Source: an uncultured Novosphingobium sp. (GTDB lineage: Bacteria; Pseudomonadota; Alphaproteobacteria; Sphingomonadales; Sphingomonadaceae). Taken from it: a stretch of 17,769 nucleotides of DNA. Below are positions 8,747-16,523 of this stretch, piece by piece (position 1 is the first letter of the stretch; each line of letters opens with the position of its first letter). The DNA lies in NCBI GenBank assembly GCA_946886365.1, contig CAMPIM010000079.1, forward strand, positions 1 through 17,769, given 5' to 3'. The notes below the pieces were generated by a model, which was not told the DNA's origin, did no database searches, and saw only the letters and a list, made by a program, of their open reading frames with translations. The position numbers and the translations under genes were made by a program.

Positions 8747-9850
8747 ATGCGATGGAACTGGCAACAGCCTGATTGGCCCGACTTCACCTACAATCCCGAC
8801 GGCTTGCGCGCCTTGGAAGATCGATTTCTGAAAGGCGCCGGTGTCATCGTGGGGGCAATGGCCCATCTTGCTCAGAAAGACCGCGAGCAGCTGACAATCT
8901 CCATGATCGCCCAAGAAACGGTCGATAGCTCAGCGATAGAGGGCGAGGTCCTCGACCGGGCCAGCGTGCAATCATCCATTGCCAGGCACCTTGGCATCAA
9001 GGCCGACGCGCGGCGCGCCAATGCGGCCGAAGCTGGTGCCGCCGCGCTCATGGCCGACCTCTACCGGACTTATGCCGAGCCCCTTACCGACGAGATGCTG
9101 TGGCGCTGGCACGCCATGCTGTTGAACGGGCGGCGAGACCTACAGGAAATCGGGCACTACCGCACACACTCGGATCCGATGCAGATCGTGTCGGGGGCGG
9201 TCTATGCCTCCAAGGTGCATTTTGAAGCACCGCCCTCCGAGCGTGTTCCGGATGAAATGGCCAGGCTCATCGCATGGTTCAACGACGCCCCTTCGGGGGT
9301 ATCTCCTGCTGGGGCTTTGCATCGCGCGGGGCTCATCCACCTCTGGTTTGAATCGATCCATCCATTCGAAGACGGCAATGGACGTCTGGGCCGAGCGTTA
9401 GCAGAGAAGGTCCTGGCACAATCCATCGATATGCCGGCCATCACAGCGCTGGCCGAAACGATCCAGCGTCATCGGAAGGCCTATTATGAGCAGCTCCAGC
9501 GTGCGAGCCAGTCCAACAAGATCGACGCGTGGCTAGTCTGGTTTGCCGAAATTGCTCTCGCGGCGCAGGAGAGAAGCCGTGAGTACGTTGTCTTCCAGAT
9601 CGCCAAGAGGCGCCTGTTCGATCGTGTGCGCAGCAAGATCAACGACAGACAGGGAAAGGCCCTCCTGCGCATGTTCGCTGAAGGTCCGGATGGTTTCAAA
9701 AGCGGCCTCAGTGCCGCGAACTATCGGACGATTACGGATTCCCTTTCGGCCACGGCCACGCGAGATCTTGCGGAGCTGGTTTCGTTTGGCGCTCTGCGAA
9801 GGGAGGGCGAACTGAGGTATACGCGGTACTATCTGGCGATCGACGAATAG
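8747..9850 (+). CDS. Fic-domain protein (DUF4172 N-terminal domain), probable AMP transferase
   Basis: Fic enzymes usually transfer AMP from ATP to a hydroxyl side chain of a target protein. The core motif is complete: HPFEDGNGRLGR at residues 205-216, with the catalytic histidine first. An N-terminal SSAIEG segment (61-66) matches the class II inhibitory motif (S/T)xxxE(G/N), whose glutamate blocks ATP binding, so this protein carries its own brake and needs no separate antitoxin; none is seen nearby. The last 80 residues look like a winged-helix domain. The ATG at 8747 is chosen over TTG 8741 because the protein then begins MRWNWQQPDWPDF, the usual start for this family. An imperfect GATC-flanked hairpin (about 8699-8723) lies upstream. 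Target unknown. Confidence 0.9.
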   Translation: MRWNWQQPDWPDFTYNPDGLRALEDRFLKGAGVIVGAMAHLAQKDREQLTISMIAQETVDSSAIEGEVLDRASVQSSIARHLGIKADARRANAAEAGAAALMADLYRTYAEPLTDEMLWRWHAMLLNGRRDLQEIGHYRTHSDPMQIVSGAVYASKVHFEAPPSERVPDEMARLIAWFNDAPSGVSPAGALHRAGLIHLWFESIHPFEDGNGRLGRALAEKVLAQSIDMPAITALAETIQRHRKAYYEQLQRASQSNKIDAWLVWFAEIALAAQERSREYVVFQIAKRRLFDRVRSKINDRQGKALLRMFAEGPDGFKSGLSAANYRTITDSLSATATRDLAELVSFGALRREGELRYTRYYLAIDE

Positions 9851-9969
9851 CGCCAACATCTTGGACGTTCAGGGCATCTTTTGGCCTCGTCGAAAGCAGT
9901 CACTCATTCATCCGCGAAATCACGGATTCCGCCATTGCAAAAACAGCCTCGGGCGGCCTAGCCAAGATC

Positions 9970-10659
9970 ATGCTGATGGATTCCGGTTTCGATCATCTCA
10001 CCCTCCAGGAACATGGCGCCGCGTTGTTCAGGGGCGCGGTTCTGCCCCATCTGAATGATTTAAAGGCTGTCCTAGCGTCACTCCCGTCAGAGCAAGCAGG
10101 TGTGCGGATCAGTGGATTCTCGGCTCTGGAACGCTACATTGAACCAGCTGGACCGATTGGTTTCGTGGCACAGCAGGCTTTAGGGGGCATGGGCAAGGCG
10201 GTCCGCGCAATCCTGTTCGACAAGACAGAGGGCACGAACTGGTCCCTCGCATGGCATCAAGATCGGACGATTTGCGTCCGACACCAAGCGGATGTGGAGG
10301 GGTATGGCCCTTGGTCGATCAAGGCTGGCCTGCTTCATGTGGCACCGCCATTCGACCTCTTGGCAAGGATGGTTACGCTGCGCGTGCATCTCGACGATGT
10401 GCCCTCCACGAATGCGCCGCTGCTGATCGCACCGGGTTCGCATAAAATGGGACGCGTACCGGCGGACCATGTCGAGACAGCAGCCCGTCTCTGTGGCACG
10501 ATCGCCTGCACCGCTTTGGCTGGCGATATTTGGGCCTATTCCACGCCAATCCTCCATGCTTCTGAGGCTGCCGCCAAGCCTAACCGGCGGCGCGTGCTGC
10601 AGATCGATTTCAGCACTCAAGATCTGCCGCAGGGCCTCGCATGGTTAGGGGTTACATGA
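9970..10659 (+). CDS. Phytanoyl-CoA dioxygenase family protein (Fe(II)/2-oxoglutarate oxygenase)
   Basis: The 229-residue protein has the facial triad of Fe(II)/2-oxoglutarate oxygenases: H96 and D98 in WHQDRT, and H196 in ILHASEAA, with an arginine cluster at 206-208 positioned to bind 2-oxoglutarate. The [12 protein letters not shown] segment is typical of the PhyH family. Length is short but adequate for the core fold. The ATG at 9970 (or 9976) has only a weak ribosome site, and the frame stays open upstream for about 40 codons without a start codon, so the N terminus could be truncated or misplaced. Substrate unknown; family members hydroxylate small molecules, lipids or secondary metabolites. 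No biosynthetic neighbour gives a hint. Confidence 0.82.
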   Translation: MLMDSGFDHLTLQEHGAALFRGAVLPHLNDLKAVLASLPSEQAGVRISGFSALERYIEPAGPIGFVAQQALGGMGKAVRAILFDKTEGTNWSLAWHQDRTICVRHQADVEGYGPWSIKAGLLHVAPPFDLLARMVTLRVHLDDVPSTNAPLLIAPGSHKMGRVPADHVETAARLCGTIACTALAGDIWAYSTPILHASEAAAKPNRRRVLQIDFSTQDLPQGLAWLGVT

Positions 10660-10719
10660 TGCTCGATCGGCGATGGTGGCCGTGCTATCGAATAATGGCA
10701 ACAATGACAGGAGGCCACG

Positions 10720-10952
10720 ATGGCAAACAATCGCGACCCGTTCGACCTGCCCTGCTTTCGAGCGCACGTCTAAGCGCCGTAGGGGCTATCCCTCTGAAAC
10801 GCGCGTGAAGCGCGGCTTGCGCTTTGTCCATGGTGACAAGGAGCTGGTCGAGAAGCTCGGACGCAACGATCCTTGCCCGTGTGGCTCCGGCCTCAGATTT
10901 CAAGCGGTGCTGTCTTGCGACGGGCTGCTTTCGATGGCGTCGAACGCCATAA
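10720..10952 (+). pseudogene. Frameshifted gene for a small SEC-C motif protein
   Basis: A strong AGGAGG (10709-10714) precedes ATG 10720, which reads [17 protein letters not shown] and then stops at 10771. The next frame carries on with [19 protein letters not shown] and the zinc-binding start [11 protein letters not shown]. The expected end of the SEC-C motif, FKRCC, is only found in the third frame from 10899. Two single-base shifts therefore break what was a short SEC-C (CxC...CC zinc finger) protein. The original 3' end cannot be fixed. Sequencing error is possible but two shifts in 130 nt within a decayed island favour a real pseudogene. Confidence 0.65.
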
Positions 10953-11197
10953 TTATTGGCGAGACTGATCTTGCCGGGGCTGGCGAAAGCCAGCCCTACA
11001 TCTGCCTCCGCCGACAGAGCGGTCGTTCTCGATACCGAGGTAGCTCGTCGAAAGCCGCCGCTTATTCACCGCCTTCATAACAAATCAAAAGCACAAGGCC
11101 TGGCATATCGACAGGCCACCTAAGGTGTTGAACGCCGTCCGCGAACCGGGAAGCGATTAGCCGTTTAATAACCGGCATAATTGCTCCCCGTCCGCCC

Positions 11198-12313
11198 CTA
11201 CCGACTGGTCACCCGTGCCAGCCATTGTTCCAAGCTGTGCTCCACCAGCCTCCCCGGGCTGGGCAACATGGAATGGCCGGCACCTGGAATGTGGCGATAT
11301 TCGTACGGCTTGCCGAGGGCGCGGAGGGCGTCGAGATTGCGTGCGGTGGATTCAGACGGGACCATCCAGTCGCGATCTCCCAGTAACCACAGCCCGGGAA
11401 TGTTGAGAGCGCGCAGGTCGGCGACGGGATCGTAATCCCCATAGGGAAGGTCGAGGGGCCGCTTCTGCGACGCCTCCCAAGCCTGATCCGGGGTCATGCC
11501 CTTAGGGATATCGCCTCGGGAGAATGCGCTCAGGATTCTGCCGAGCGTTGCGTTCGGCGGTCCGAGATGGAAACGCTCGTACTGCAGCCAGTTATGGGTC
11601 GATACCGCGGGGCCGGACAGCAACAGCATGAACGCCGCGTGGCCATTCAAGACGGCCGCCCTTGGTATGATCCAGCCCGCCTGACTGCCACCGAAGAACC
11701 CAACCATGTCCCGCCGCACTTTCCGGTGCGCTGCCAAAACCTCGTGGGCGGCGGAGGCGTCGCTTGCGAGCAAGTCGATGTTATCCGGGCGGAGAGCCTG
11801 GGCCTCCTCGAAATGGCCTGTTGATTCTCCCGTTCCGCGCTTGTCGTAGAGGATCACCGCATAACCACGGCGCACCAACTGGATGGCCATCCCGGCCTGG
11901 CTGCTCCGCGGAAGAGCGCCCGAGCCATGGACGAGGACGATGCCGGGAACTCGACCTTGCCTATCCGGCAAGTAAATGGCGCCCGCCAAACGCGCGCCGC
12001 GATTCTGGAAGCTGACGACCTCCTGATGATAGGCATAACCACGTTTTGTTTCTGCGAACTGCCAGCCTGTTACGGCAACCCCGGCCAGCGTGACGATGGC
12101 GAGGATCTTGCGGCTGGTCCGCCGCTCCGGTGCGCGGGTGAACATCCAGGCTGCTCCGGTCAGGACCGCGCCGGGAACCGCGACCACAAAGCCCAAGCCG
12201 CTCATGAACGGCCCGAGCGGAAATAGATAAAGGTAAAGCGCCAGCAGGATTAGCAAGGGGCCGACCCAGCGACCGGCAAACTTGAGGACATCCCAAACAC
12301 GGCGCATTATCAT
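11198..12313 (-). CDS. Membrane-anchored alpha/beta hydrolase
   Basis: The 371-residue protein begins with three hydrophobic segments (about 17-35, 37-58 and 69-86), then an alpha/beta-hydrolase domain. The catalytic triad is visible: S210 in GGSQAG, an acid in LGDRDWMVP (D313 or D315) and H347 in GAGHSM; VLVHGSG (127-132) supplies the oxyanion loop. The family includes esterases, lipases and dienelactone hydrolase-like enzymes; substrate is unknown. The catalytic domain follows the third segment, and its side of the membrane is uncertain. The start is ATG 12313 or ATG 12307, both after a GGGGG tract. It is divergent from the TetR gene and shares its control region, so induction by the TetR ligand is likely. 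Confidence 0.85.
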   Translation of the reverse strand: MIMRRVWDVLKFAGRWVGPLLILLALYLYLFPLGPFMSGLGFVVAVPGAVLTGAAWMFTRAPERRTSRKILAIVTLAGVAVTGWQFAETKRGYAYHQEVVSFQNRGARLAGAIYLPDRQGRVPGIVLVHGSGALPRSSQAGMAIQLVRRGYAVILYDKRGTGESTGHFEEAQALRPDNIDLLASDASAAHEVLAAHRKVRRDMVGFFGGSQAGWIIPRAAVLNGHAAFMLLLSGPAVSTHNWLQYERFHLGPPNATLGRILSAFSRGDIPKGMTPDQAWEASQKRPLDLPYGDYDPVADLRALNIPGLWLLGDRDWMVPSESTARNLDALRALGKPYEYRHIPGAGHSMLPSPGRLVEHSLEQWLARVTSR

Positions 12314-12388
12314 CCCCCGTTCTTTGAGCGAGACCGCCTTCGGCAGCTACGGTGCGCCAACTCTATCCGCCGCAATGTTGCTATCGCC

Positions 12389-12408
12389 TATTGACCATTT
12401 GGTCAATA
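12389..12408. promoter_or_regulatory. Palindromic TetR-type operator
   Basis: TATTGACCATTTGGTCAATA is a perfect inverted repeat with 9-bp arms around a TT centre. It lies 17 bp before the TetR start and about 75 bp before the hydrolase start, in the gap between the divergent genes. Position and symmetry strongly suggest autoregulation by the adjacent TetR protein and repression of the hydrolase gene. Confidence 0.8.
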
Positions 12409-12425
12409 TAATCTCAGGAAGGGAC

Positions 12426-13043
12426 ATGAGCAGGCGTATGAGAGAGCGGCGCGATCCCGAGGAGCGGCGGGCGCAGATCCTGGATGAGACGATCCGCCTT
12501 GTGGGGCAGCGGGGTTATCACGGCTTCACAATCCAGGAGCTTGCCAGCCGCTGCGGCATCACCAAAGGTGCGCTGTTATACTATTTCCGGTCAAAGGAAG
12601 GCCTACTAGCGGCCGCGCTTGAGGAATATTCACGCCGCGAGATCGCCGACATGCAGGCGTTTGCGGAGGAAAGGGCGCGGGCCGACGGGAAGCAAGGAGA
12701 ACTATCGTTTCCAGCCGTCGTTGAACTCCTGCACTTCATGGCGGGCCGGACCGCCGCCGAGCCAGAGATCGAGCGCCTTTTCCTCGTTCTTCAGGCAGAG
12801 GCCATGGCTGATCCCGCGCATCCCGCGAACGCTCTCGTCCGCGAGCGCGAGAAAGTGGTGATGGAGGGTTTTACACTAATGCTGACGTCGCACCGTGAGG
12901 GGGCCCTGGAAATCGCGCGCGAACTTTTCGCGATGATAGAGGGCCTCACGCTCCGTTGGTTGCACGCAGATCAAGGGTTCGATCTGGTCGCGGCCTGGGA
13001 TCGGGCTTTGGGCAAGATCCTGGCGATGCCGAGACACGACTGA
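12426..13043 (+). CDS. TetR/AcrR-family transcriptional repressor
   Basis: The start at ATG 12426 (MSRRMRERRDPEERRAQIL) is chosen over the longer open frame because GGAAGGGA lies just ahead and because a longer protein would cover the operator. The 205-residue product has the TetR helix-turn-helix at about residues 34-53 (TIQELASRCGITKGALLYYF, then RSKEGLL). The remaining all-helical domain is for ligand binding and dimerisation. It probably represses the divergent hydrolase and itself through the palindrome at 12389. The last few codons and the stop lie where IS3 transposase homology begins, so the C terminus has probably been altered slightly by that insertion; the fold should survive. Confidence 0.9.
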   Translation: MSRRMRERRDPEERRAQILDETIRLVGQRGYHGFTIQELASRCGITKGALLYYFRSKEGLLAAALEEYSRREIADMQAFAEERARADGKQGELSFPAVVELLHFMAGRTAAEPEIERLFLVLQAEAMADPAHPANALVREREKVVMEGFTLMLTSHREGALEIARELFAMIEGLTLRWLHADQGFDLVAAWDRALGKILAMPRHD

Positions 13044-13255
13044 AAGAATGGCGCGACAGTGGACTCAGCCGTCCGGGCAAGCCGATCGACAACGCCTTTG
13101 TGGCATGGTTCATTGGGTGCTTGCGCGACGAATGTTTAAAACGCTCACTGGTCCCTGTCACTGGCCGATACGGCACGAAGATAGAGGTTTGGCGATGGAC
13201 TATAAAGAGGACCGTCTTCACGCATCGCTTAGCTGGTCGATACCGGTCGTATAGA
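13035..13255 (+). pseudogene. IS3-family transposase (OrfB) C-terminal remnant
   Basis: One frame reads SRPGKPIDNAFVAWFIGCLRDECL, matching the DDE integrase-core segment of IS3-family OrfB proteins (typically SRPGKPTDNAFIE...ECLN). After IEVW the homology moves to another frame, reading DYKEDRLHASLSWSIPV, the usual DYNEDRPHSALGWLTP end. The 5' part and both terminal repeats are missing. It is therefore a frameshifted fragment left over from an old insertion at the 3' end of the TetR gene. From 13256 to 13442 nothing else is recognisable. Confidence 0.75.
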
Positions 13256-13442
13256 TTCTCGCCAGCCATCGTCGATTGCCGCCGACAATGTCGCCATTGC
13301 GGCGCAGCTCCGGCGCTCCTGAAAGCAGACGTCCGTTCACCATTCAGCTTGGTCAGGAGTATGCGATCCCGGCTACAAGAAGTCGGTGTTCGGTCCAGCG
13401 ATTGAGAGCATAAGCGGACGTTGCAAATTCGCATGAAATCGT

Positions 13443-13468
13443 GAAGCTTGCCTCGGGGGAGGAGCTTC
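13443..13468 (+). promoter_or_regulatory. Hairpin covering the ribosome-binding site of the first exported paralog
   Basis: GAAGCT (13443-13448) and CCTC (13451-13454) can pair with GAGG (13459-13462) and AGCTTC (13463-13468), giving about 10 bp with a 2-nt bulge and GGGG loop. The hairpin contains the Shine-Dalgarno sequence and ends directly at the ATG. In RNA this would hide the ribosome site, suggesting translational control, for example by temperature or a trans-acting RNA. Confidence 0.45.
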
Positions 13469-14176
13469 ATGAAGGTGTGGCATTTATTGGTGGTCACGGT
13501 CGCGATCGGTGCGCCGCCCGTTTTCGCACAGCAGGACGATCCATCCGGGCTTGGCGAAGTGGTCGTCACCGGCAATCGGTTCAATACCCGCTATGCCCAG
13601 CAGGACCGACCGGTGATCGGTCTTCGGCGGCAGGCCGACGCGGCGGTGGTGCCGGTGTCGATCTCATCGGACACGCGCGATGAGCCCACGCGGAAGAAAG
13701 AAATCCACGCCGTTTTACTGGCCGCACTCGACCGAGCGCCGGGCGTCGGCGTCGAACTGGTCTCCGGTACGGTTCAACTCGCACCGGTAACCAAGGCGAA
13801 TTACCAGGACGTGCCGTTCCAGTACGCAGGCCGGGTCGATACTAGCAAGATCGACATAATGCTCAAGGTGAAGTTGGCGGGCTCAGCCGCAGCCGCCGAG
13901 AAGAAACTGACCGATTTCGTAAAGGCGACCTCGGGCTCCGGTCGTGCCACGATCGACAAGACCGGCGGCCTGACGCTCACGATAGTGAATCCCGACCAGT
14001 ACCGCGACGAAATCGTCAAGCTCGTCGCGGAAGATGCCAAGCATAACGCCGGCATCTTCGGTTCCGACTTCGCTTTCAACATCAGCGGGATCGATGGGCA
14101 AGTCGCTTGGTCGCAGGTCAGCCGCACCGACGTGTTCCTGTACCTGCCCTATAAATACACCATCGTGCCAAAATAG
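13469..14176 (+). CDS. Exported protein of unknown function, paralog 1
   Basis: The ATG at 13469 follows GGAGG closely and gives a 235-residue protein with a clean signal peptide (MKVWHLLVVTVAIGAPPVFA, cleavage before QQ). After it comes EVVVTGNR, like the plug motif of TonB-dependent receptors, but the protein is far too short to be one. Conserved with its neighbour are PVIGLRRQADAAV, SSDTRDEPTRKKEIHAVLLA, GGLTLTIVNPDQYRDEI and VAWSQVSRTDVFLYLPY. No catalytic motif or membrane anchor is seen, so a soluble periplasmic protein is likely. I do not recognise the family. It is followed 33 nt later by paralog 2, presumably in one transcript. Confidence 0.8.
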   Translation: MKVWHLLVVTVAIGAPPVFAQQDDPSGLGEVVVTGNRFNTRYAQQDRPVIGLRRQADAAVVPVSISSDTRDEPTRKKEIHAVLLAALDRAPGVGVELVSGTVQLAPVTKANYQDVPFQYAGRVDTSKIDIMLKVKLAGSAAAAEKKLTDFVKATSGSGRATIDKTGGLTLTIVNPDQYRDEIVKLVAEDAKHNAGIFGSDFAFNISGIDGQVAWSQVSRTDVFLYLPYKYTIVPK

Positions 14177-14209
14177 GCCGCGGAGCCCAACGAAATGAGA
14201 AGAGGCACC

Positions 14210-15010
14210 ATGAATTCTCTTTCGCGCCTTGCGATCCCCGGCTTCGCCCTGTTGGCGATCCCGACTTTCACCAACTCGGCGCTGGCCCAGGACGATGCCA
14301 GTGAGGTCATCGTCACTGCCCAAAGGATTTCAAGACCAATCGCGGGAGCCGTGGTCGAGAAGCCGCCAGTCATCGGACTGAAGCGGCAAGCGGATTCGGC
14401 GGTGCAAAACATCGAGATCATGTCGGACTCGCGCGATGCCGAAATGCGCAAGCGCGAGGTCCAAGCCATGCTGCTCGCCGCGCTCGATCGTGCCAGGCGT
14501 GAAGGGCTCAGCCTCGTCACTGGTCAGTTCGAAGTGGTCGAAATCACTGGTGAGAACTGGCGCGATCAGTTTCCTGCCCTGACAGGCAAGATCGACGCCG
14601 AGGCGGACGATGAGGATGATGAAGGAGACCAAGACGAGGACAGCAAACCCAAGCCGAGCTTTGAAGACGACGGCAGCAATGCGATCGCTCGATTGAAGGT
14701 CAAGGTAAGGCTGGACGGTTCGATTTCCAGCGCCCAGCAAAGGATCACCGCCTTCGTCAAAGCCGTCCCCGCCACGGGCCGTTCGCAGATTGAACAGAAA
14801 GGTGGCCTGGCGCTGACAATTGTCAACCCTGACCAATACCGCGACGAGATTTACCGTCGCATCGCCGCAGGAGCGAACCGCGCTGTCAGCTTCTATGGGG
14901 CGGACTATTCCGTAAACGTGAGCGGCCTCGACCGTGCAGTCGCCTGGTCACAAGTGAACAACAGCGAGGTGTTCCTATATATTCCATATAGCTTTACTGT
15001 GGGAAAGTAG
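14210..15010 (+). CDS. Exported protein of unknown function, paralog 2 with acidic insert
   Basis: ATG 14210 is preferred over ATG 14195 because AGAGG sits 5 nt ahead and the signal peptide then starts cleanly (MNSLSRLAIPGFALLAIPTF, cleavage near ALA/QDD). The 266-residue product shares the block order of paralog 1: EVIVTAQR, PVIGLKRQADSAV, MSDSRDAEMRKREVQAMLLA, GGLALTIVNPDQYRDEI and VAWSQVNNSEVFLYIPY. It differs by an acidic low-complexity insert at about residues 129-155 (Asp/Glu-rich, candidate calcium-binding or flexible loop). The two arose by tandem duplication but have diverged well. They may form a hetero-oligomer in the periplasm; that is inference. Function unknown. Confidence 0.82.
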   Translation: MNSLSRLAIPGFALLAIPTFTNSALAQDDASEVIVTAQRISRPIAGAVVEKPPVIGLKRQADSAVQNIEIMSDSRDAEMRKREVQAMLLAALDRARREGLSLVTGQFEVVEITGENWRDQFPALTGKIDAEADDEDDEGDQDEDSKPKPSFEDDGSNAIARLKVKVRLDGSISSAQQRITAFVKAVPATGRSQIEQKGGLALTIVNPDQYRDEIYRRIAAGANRAVSFYGADYSVNVSGLDRAVAWSQVNNSEVFLYIPYSFTVGK

Positions 15011-15446
15011 GACGGGGACGCCGATCCGCGCGCACCTTCGCCAACATATCGGACATTCAGCTGTGAGTATCTGCTCCCCGGAACCTGCCTTTCGTTCACC
15101 CACCGGGTCCGGCGCTGCGTTCGCCCGACCTTGGGACATTCCTCCCGGCCGGCACCGCGACGGGGAACGTCCGGTTAGGCCGACATCGGCCATTCGTAGA
15201 TCCGCTTAAGCCCTTTCTATAAGGTCGGGGCTGTAGGACACTCCGGAAAGTCTTCTTCAGGAGCGCAGTTGGGATAGCGGACGTTCCAGATTGCGAACGG
15301 ACCTATCAGCTTTGCGCCCTAATGTCGGTCATTCCGAAGGTCGTGTCCCATGTGGAATGGTGTAGGTTCCGACAGCAGCGCGCGGGTGGTCACGGTGGGT
15401 TTCGGTTAGGTCTGGGTTGCGAAGCTCTAACCTGGAAGGAACCACG
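15011..15446. other. Gene-free stretch with degenerate GGACATTC/GGACGTTC tracts
   Basis: No supported gene. Short motifs recur: GGACATTC at 15051, GGACATT at 15134, AACGTCCGG near 15166 and GGACGTTCC near 15279, plus CATTCGTAGATCCGC around 15191. The last 90 nt or so lead into an IS256-type transposase start and may be the left end of that element. Confidence 0.5.
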
Positions 15447-15497
15447 ATGACCGATTCCATAATGGACCTGCGCACGCTGGTCGAGAAGACCTCTGAG
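15447..15497 (+). pseudogene. 5' end fragment of an IS256-family transposase
   Basis: GGAAGGAACC precedes ATG 15447, which reads MTDSIMDLRTLVEKTSE. This is how sphingomonad IS256/mutator-type transposases start (usually MTETIMDLRTLVEKT, then ADLLREMIG). Homology ends abruptly after about 17 codons, where sequence of an unrelated gene on the opposite strand begins. The rest of the transposase is absent, so this is the left end of an insertion followed by deletion. Confidence 0.6.
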
Positions 15498-15827
15498 CCG
15501 CTTCGCCTCGATGACACATGCTCCTGGCAGATAATAATCCGGGTGCAAACGATTATCGCCGAAGCGGGCAATCGGATCCGGCGATTCCGTGAGTTCGAAC
15601 TTGGGAAATTGGAGAAGCTCCTCCAAGATAGGCGCGATGATCCGACGTTTCGTTTGAGCCTCGTTCCAGCGCCGATCGGCATTCGTGAACATCCATCGGA
15701 GGCCAGTTCCAACTATCTCCACCCATTCTGGATGGGCCTCGAGCCACGGCCACCGCATGCACATCGCATATTGCCAAGAGGACGGACCCCGACAGTCGCT
15801 GGCGTTATTGAAGGTCGCGAAATTCAT
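15495..15827 (-). pseudogene. Truncated PD-(D/E)XK nuclease (type I restriction R-like N-terminal domain)
   Basis: About 110 codons from ATG 15827 read NEAQTKRRIIAPILEELL, a start typical of restriction-enzyme-like proteins, then HPDYYLPGACVIEAKRL. D97 and E107-A-K109 form the catalytic D...ExK core of this nuclease fold. Immediately after EAKRL the sequence becomes the antisense of the IS256 fragment, so the gene is cut at about 15495 and has lost its C-terminal part. It may be a remnant of an island defence gene. The start is uncertain because no ribosome site is clear. Confidence 0.6.
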
Positions 15828-16523
15828 GCGCCAAGTCCAATCATTTCATGTTGCTGGCGCGGTAGGGACGGCTTGGACGAACGGCTCCCTACCGCGCGAG
15901 CGCGGTTTTCATTGGAGCCGAAGACGTCCGCGTTAGGGCGGCCGAAGCGGGCCAAGTTTGGAGAGTGATACCTTCGGTTTCCGTGATTCTAGGCGCGAGC
16001 CGTTCGGCCGTCAATCGCACGCGCTGGCAGCGCGCACAGATGCGAAAAGCGACCTGCAGCGAGCAACCTTCAAATCGGTCACTCCGAGCGCAAGTCTCTG
16101 ACCTAAAAGCTGTGCGCTGGCTCAGCCATCCAACATGAACTATTGAACAGCGGTTTAGGGCCTTAAATCAGCCGTTCCTAGGACGAGAAATAAACGACAG
16201 GATCTGGTTGGGAGGCGACGCCGCGCGAATGGCAGGCTATTCTCGTATCCTGTTCCAGACCGGACGTTCGCCTATCGGCCAGGTTCTGTCCTTTGGAGAT
16301 GCCGACCGGGCGAACGTTGAACGTCGGCTTTTGACGAGAGCTGCCGTTCGGCACATCGAGTGCGAACGTCGGGAACGTCCCACCCCTGGGCAATGGGTCA
16401 CCGCCGCAGGAGACCATAGGCGGACATGACGCCCAACTCGAGCGCGGCATGGAAAGTCCGCTGTGCGGGAACGCAATTGGGCGTCCAGTGGCGCAGGAGG
16501 GGGCGACGATGCCGGTACTTGCA
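15828..16523. other. Gene-free stretch with a second GGACGTTC/GAACGTCGG cluster
   Basis: I see no supported gene on either strand in this roughly 700-nt interval. Between 16262 and 16470 there are repeated GGACGTTC, GAACGTT, AACGTCGG, GAACGTCC and GGACATGA words. The missing catalytic half of the integrase should lie here but cannot be recognised. Confidence 0.5.

Noticed and set aside
11098..11118. GGCCTG...CAGGCC hairpin as a terminator
   Set aside because: The stem is only 6 bp and no T-tract follows on either strand.
13469..15010. TonB-dependent receptors, suggested by EVVVTG and EVIVTA motifs after the signal peptide
   Set aside because: The proteins have only 235 and 266 residues, with no plug or beta-barrel region.
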